A stretch of DNA of 61,524 nucleotides from Gracilariopsis chorda (Eukaryota; Rhodophyta; Florideophyceae; Gracilariales; Gracilariaceae), in the NCBI GenBank assembly GCA_003194525.1, contig NBIV01000362.1:1-61524 (forward strand), given 5' to 3'. The notes under the pieces were generated by a model, which was not told the origin of the DNA, made no database searches, and was given only the letters and a program-made list of their open reading frames with translations. The stretch's first letter is position 1. The number at the start of each line of letters is the position of its first letter. Shown in pieces: positions 57,101 through 61,524 of this stretch. Both the position numbers and the translations under genes were made by a program.

Positions 57101-57861
57101 TTATTTTGGGCAACGCGGATCATTTGCTCCATGCCCTGGCCCTCTGCAACGGAAACAAAGTCCGCGCTTGCGGTAATGTTCCCTGGTTTCTTGGGTAAGC
57201 TTCTCCAACTTCATGTTTCCAATTCCCATCGGGACGGGTCTGTTATTCAGCCGACGGGCGCCTGCCGATCTGCCGAATCTACTGGACCCCCCTCTTCTAT
57301 ACGCTGATTCAACTTTTTGTGCATCCCTCATGGCGTCCGTAACAGATGTGTATTCTTTCGCACAAAGCTTATTCCAAATAAAGCTTTTCAGACCTCTTTT
57401 GTATCGGTCAACCTGTTCTCCCATACTGCTATCAGAAATATTCAATATGATCTTCAAAAAGTCTTCATTGTACTGCTGAACGTCTTTTATCTGGTTGCAG
57501 CTGGTCAGTTTATCGCAACAAGTGTTTCTTTGGTTACTATGCTGAAACGAGTCTCCAGAACATGAAATAGGTCGTCTAGTGTTGCAAAGTCCGTACCATT
57601 CTTCACTTGGGCAATGTACCACTCGTCAGCAGCTCCACCAACATAGCTGAGTGCTATGGGAAGCGCGTTCTCATTTGACGTTCTTTCAAGATATGTTCGG
57701 ACGTGGGTGATCCAGCTCTCAATATTCTGCTTCCCAATAACCACAGGAGGCTTATTGATCTTTGGAGTAGACAAAAATTCGCCTCTTGAGCTAAGAAAGA
57801 GGGTAAGAGCTGACTCGAGCGATGCGATCTTCAGTTCGGCTCCTCTTTCGAGACTTTCCAT
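57101..57861 (-). pseudogene. gag: Element H gag
   Basis: An ATG at 57861 begins a frame with ESWITHVRTYLE and ADEWY, typical of gypsy Gag. A shift between 57505 and 57560 moves to a second frame. It ends with a zinc knuckle CFRCRGPGHGANDPRC (CX2CX4HX6C, slightly irregular), preceded by PMGIGN. Confidence 0.75.
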
Positions 57862-58076
57862 TCTACCACGTGTGTCGTCCCCCGCACGTCTGAGATTTTG
57901 GATTATCCTATTTCCGCGGGACTGCGGGGAGGACCTGGTACTGCATGGAGTGCCCGAAATTGCCTGGAATCAAGTGAAATAAGAAAAACTTGACAAATGG
58001 GTCCAATTATTGGGCCAAAAACTTGGATCTTAATAATTATAATGCAGGTGTTTTCGGCACCCTGCCCGAATTAAAG

Positions 58077-58147
58077 CGTACGATTTGATCGAGTGGTTGC
58101 AGGCCGTATATTGGAAGTTTGAGGTCTCCGGTTCGAATTTCTTCGCT
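58077..58147 (+). ncRNA. tRNA-like fragment with A- and B-box promoter elements (possible SINE head)
   Basis: TTGATCGAGTGG (58085-58096) resembles the A box of a Leu/Ser-type tRNA, and GGTTCGAATTT (58130-58140) resembles a B box, about 45 bases apart. The T stem does not pair properly and the acceptor arms do not match, so it is not a working tRNA. It may be a decayed tRNA gene or the head of a short interspersed element. Confidence 0.35.
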
Positions 58148-58345
58148 GTAAGAGAACGTGGACGCGAATCGGGGTGGCTAAAGTACAGTTCATTCAGTCT
58201 AGTTGACAAGGGGTCAAGAGATCGGGAAGACATCTGACCTCCTATCATTGAAGAATGTTGTTACAAGTGCGAACATGTTGCGTCTATACGGAATCGAAAG
58301 AGCCATAAGATGTGTTAGTTGCAACACGTGTACAATGTTCAAGCA

Positions 58346-58376
58346 CTGCTGGAACACACGTGTAGTGTTCCAGCAG
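58346..58376. repeat. Perfect 12-base inverted repeat
   Basis: CTGCTGGAACAC-ACGTGTA-GTGTTCCAGCAG forms a strong hairpin with a 7-base loop. Nearby ACACGTGT sequences add smaller palindromes. Function unknown; it could be the tip of a small inverted-repeat element. Confidence 0.8.
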
Positions 58377-61300
58377 CTCCTGGAGGATTATTAGCTTCGC
58401 TGGCCCAGCAATGCTACTGTATTCAAGTGATGCTGGCGTCAGAGGACGGAGTCTTTTGTGTTGATATGCAGCTCCAGAGCCAGTTTGAAGCGGATGGAGT
58501 GCCCTCGACGCACACATGAGTAAGTATAAAATAGTAATACCCTCGATCGTTGTTTTGAGTGCTTTTAGATGCTATAAAATGGCAAGGTGACGCCCGCAAT
58601 TCAGGTTGGACGCAACGCAACATCATTACCACACACGAAGCTCACCACCCAATCTTTTTTATCCTCTCTATCAGCCATTCCACCATCATTTGCACCTATA
58701 GAAACGTTTTCCAGTTCTTGCATACTTAAGGTGTGGAACTGCCGTCGAAAAGACCGTTTGAAGCCTTTCAAGCGTACAAATGAGACGGCAAGTGTGTACC
58801 AAAGGTGACGCTGTCTTATGTGAGCCTTACCTGAGCTTTTCTCGGATAAAGGTGTCGGTCGAATCACCTGTTGATTTCCCGAAGGAAGTGCTGGACGGGA
58901 AGCTGCTCGCAAGCAACGTGCCTTACAACTGTTCCTGCAAAGGAACAGATTAGGTACAGATTGAAATCATATCCAGTTGTTAGTCGCTCTCCTTTGGAAG
59001 CGCTGAAAGGATTGTATGCGCCTGCTTTTGGTTAGCGCAGAAAGTAGGTAAGCTGCAAAAATCGCTTCAAAGCTGGAGTGTCTGACCATAAGCAGGGATT
59101 CATGATTAATAGTGATCATTGACAAAAGTATTTGGTGGTGCGCCGTTTCAAGAACCTTGGAGAACTTTTTCTGGGATTGAGACTTTTGCTCTTCCTTTTG
59201 TTTTCATATTTGCTTAGCAGGTTTCGTTCTTTTGGTTCCTGTATTACCATTTGTTCGTGCGTTCCGTTTATCATTTTTATCTTTACGGGGGTTAATGCTA
59301 CGAGGACACCCTTTTTAGCCTACTTTTTTGCTAATTTTGGCCCTCCTGCGTCATCGTTTTGTGATTTCGCCCACAAGATCATCGAAAAGAGTCGATGAGG
59401 GAGTATTCGTAGGACAATGTGTTCATACTGATAAGAAAGAACAAATTTTGGAGTAGTGTGGTAGAGAGCTTTCGATCCTTCAAAAACGTAAACAATTTTC
59501 GAATTTCTTCATGTACAACCCCAATACGGGTTTGTGTATCTATATAAATGGACCCTTTGTCTCCACGGTGAGATGTGCATATGTGCTCGTATCTATTCCG
59601 CTGACCTCCTGTAGTCTTCTCTCTCCCCAGACTGCCATCCCGAAAGAACATGAATTACGGAGAATGTGGGAAGCTCTAGAACTTCTCAGATGAAATAGAC
59701 TCCGGATTTGAGAACAAATGGGACTACAAATCAGTGTTATATACAAAAGCCTTTGTGTTTAGAACATTAACAGTGACGTCCATTTGGCACCTTTAGTGAA
59801 ATACACATTTACAGAAACTCTATATTCAATACATTGCGGAAATGACTGGGATGTAGATCTAGAGCGAACGGGCTGAAGCAGATGGAGTCGGACCACCTGC
59901 CATTCATGATTCAACGGACTCATTCTGAATCACGATGAATCTGATTAGATGATGCTTTTTAAGGAGGGGGGTATTTGTGACTGACTATTTTGCTATAATG
60001 GGGCATGTGACTGACTACGTTGACAAATGAGACGTCATTATCCAAGTTTTTTATTATTATTGAGGGCCTCTTGCTACCAATTTGGAAAAAGTATTGGCAA
60101 ACGACTACTTCATGTGGCAACATAGTGAAGTCACATATAAATCCCTGCACTATGAGAGTGAAAATCGAATTTCACAGGAATCTTTGAGGTTAGATGGTAT
60201 GGAAACAGATAAGTTCCCAGCTGTTCCCTCACTTCAGTACACCCCGTAATAGGACCTGGTCGTTTTTGTCGTCACATATAGGTGTGAGGTGCCTATTTGT
60301 TCACTTGAAGGACGCATCAAGCAAATGAACGCTCAACTAAAGTCATTATGAAACTGCACCCATCACATTCGTGGTGTGTAACAGGATAGCACACGCTTTC
60401 ATTTGCTGTAGACCGTGTTATGCTTGTCTCAGAAACGCGTTATGCAGAACTGCGGCAGTTGTTGCATGAACAAGAAATATCTGTTGAACCATATAGGCTC
60501 AGATGAAACAAGCTTATACGTTGTCAAGCCACAGTGTATTTATAGATAACAAAATTTTGAGAAACTTTCTCAACAATGTGGTGATATCAGAAATGCAAAA
60601 CCAGCAGAACGAAACAAACGTGTATGGCGTGCACATATGGAAAAAGGAGTCCCGAAGATGGAGCATATATCTTCTAGAACAAGAGAGTGTGGATGAATGA
60701 TTCGCAAGAAGACGGTGAACTTCAATGAGAATATAGGCGTCAAGGAAATGCATGCAAAAGCTCGAGGTGGTTACGGTGGCTCTCAAACACGTTTCTCTGT
60801 CCGATACTTACTGTACACAATAAGATGTTCACTGCCGCCAGAAATAGCGACTGCTTAGCCTAGAATTTATTGGTGTCAGGTAAACATCCGGGGCAATACG
60901 TGAACGTGAGGTACAGATCCTCTGCTGTAGAGTAAATATTCTTCGAACGCTTTAGAATGGAAACATGAACGATTCGAAGTAGAAACCAAGAGATTCATAC
61001 GACTCAAGAATCATTACGTTTTGCGCACAAGAGGTCTGACGGTGATTACTTCGAATGACTGTGTTTGTAGTGGAGATCGGACTCGTAGTTTGCTGAAATG
61101 CATGGATGAGTTTCAGTAGACTGAAAAGAAGTCGAAACAGGATGTTTGGGTACTTTTCCAGCAGCACATATATGGAATCCGGTAGCTGAAATGGGGGTGG
61201 ATACGGTGGATGAGACTTTAAATGAGAGATGAGTGGTGTGAAGGGCGTGGATGGGCGGGCAGAAGACGGCGGAGGAACTTTTTTGTTCACGCATGTGACG

Positions 61301-61524
61301 GGAAGAACTTGCTCTATGGAGGGAGGGTTAAGGTGCTCGTTCACTTGCTCGCGAGTCAAAGAAAGAAAGGAGCACTTCTTTTATACTGATAACAGCAGAG
61401 GTGTAAGCAGAAGAAACTACGCAAGCACGAAAACTGCGTGTAAAGCTCTGAACTGATTACCAACTGTTGTGGATGGGTTCCGTCCCAGTATGCATTTGCG
61501 GTGTTCACTTGGCAGGAGCTGTTG

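Larger units (their letters stand above)
53526..57861 (-). mobile_element. Element H: degraded Ty3/gypsy relic, split by a solo LTR
   Basis: Reading leftward: gag (57861-57101), protease (about 56460-56157), RT (about 55952-55350), RNase H connector (about 55240-55050) and integrase pieces (about 54150-53530). Stops and shifts are frequent. The proteins resemble generic Ty3/gypsy pol and not A to E. LTRs of H were not found. Its left part ends where the E 3' LTR ends. Confidence 0.8.
57862..61524. other. AT-rich region without a secure gene
   Basis: No frame has a recognisable domain. The longest (60952-61359 minus, 135 codons; 60503-60700 plus, 65 codons) are ATG-initiated but of unknown meaning. 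The region holds a tRNA-like fragment (58077-58147) and a perfect hairpin (58346-58376). No LTR for element H was found at its start. Confidence 0.5.

Noticed and set aside
59132..59398. Hydrophobic 88-codon frame that could look like a membrane protein
   Set aside because: It has no ATG start, and T-rich DNA gives hydrophobic residues by chance.
60952..61359. 135-codon minus-strand frame near the window end
   Set aside because: Proline/serine-rich with no motif; no splice or promoter context could be judged.
1..61524. CRISPR arrays, prophage, bacterial operons, rRNA genes, telomere repeats
   Set aside because: No regularly spaced repeats, ribosome binding sites, rRNA-like blocks or telomeric arrays were seen on either strand.

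Overview
The window is eukaryotic nuclear DNA made mostly of long terminal repeat (LTR) retrotransposons. There is no operon structure, ribosome binding site or intact host gene. It contains chromodomain-bearing Ty3/gypsy elements (A to E), a more AT-rich Ty3/gypsy element (F), a Ty1/copia element (G), an old gypsy relic (H) and a solo LTR (I). I cannot name the species. The mix would suit a repeat-rich alga, other protist or fungus-like genome, but this is only a guess.

Layout. 1-22017 is a nest of insertions. Element A (1003-12439, + strand, complete, 5-bp target duplication CGTAC) sits inside element B (minus strand, 12440-21205 plus 1-1002). B sits inside the gag gene of a second B-family copy, C (21206-22017). 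22018-30770 is element D (+ strand, 5'-truncated). 30771-32639 is AT-rich flank. 32645-39694 is complete element F (target duplication CAGCC). 39700-44992 is AT-rich DNA with no secure gene. 44993-48768 is copia element G (minus strand, 5'-truncated), joined head-to-head to chromoviral element E (48769-53525, + strand, 5'-truncated). 53526-57861 is relic H (minus strand), split by solo LTR I (56586-57030, target duplication ATCAT). 57862-61524 is AT-rich DNA with a tRNA-like fragment and one strong hairpin but no secure gene.

How the parts work. Each autonomous element encodes Gag, aspartic protease, reverse transcriptase/RNase H and integrase, the usual copy-and-paste machinery. The chromoviral families end pol with a chromodomain, which in this class steers integration to marked chromatin. 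All copies here carry inactivating changes. A is young (its LTRs are about 98% identical by eye) but already has a nonsense codon in reverse transcriptase, a broken gag and a missing zinc ligand in integrase.

Most notable signals. (1) Elements A, D and E carry an extra gene on the opposite strand between pol and the 3' LTR; in A it is an open 607-codon frame of unknown family. (2) Element D is sown with the palindrome CCAATTGG, and A and E with dense perfect micro-hairpins, in coding and noncoding DNA. (3) Two junctions fuse 5'-truncated elements head-to-head. (4) F carries a leader frame with two C2H2-like zinc fingers, no ATG and a possible splice acceptor.
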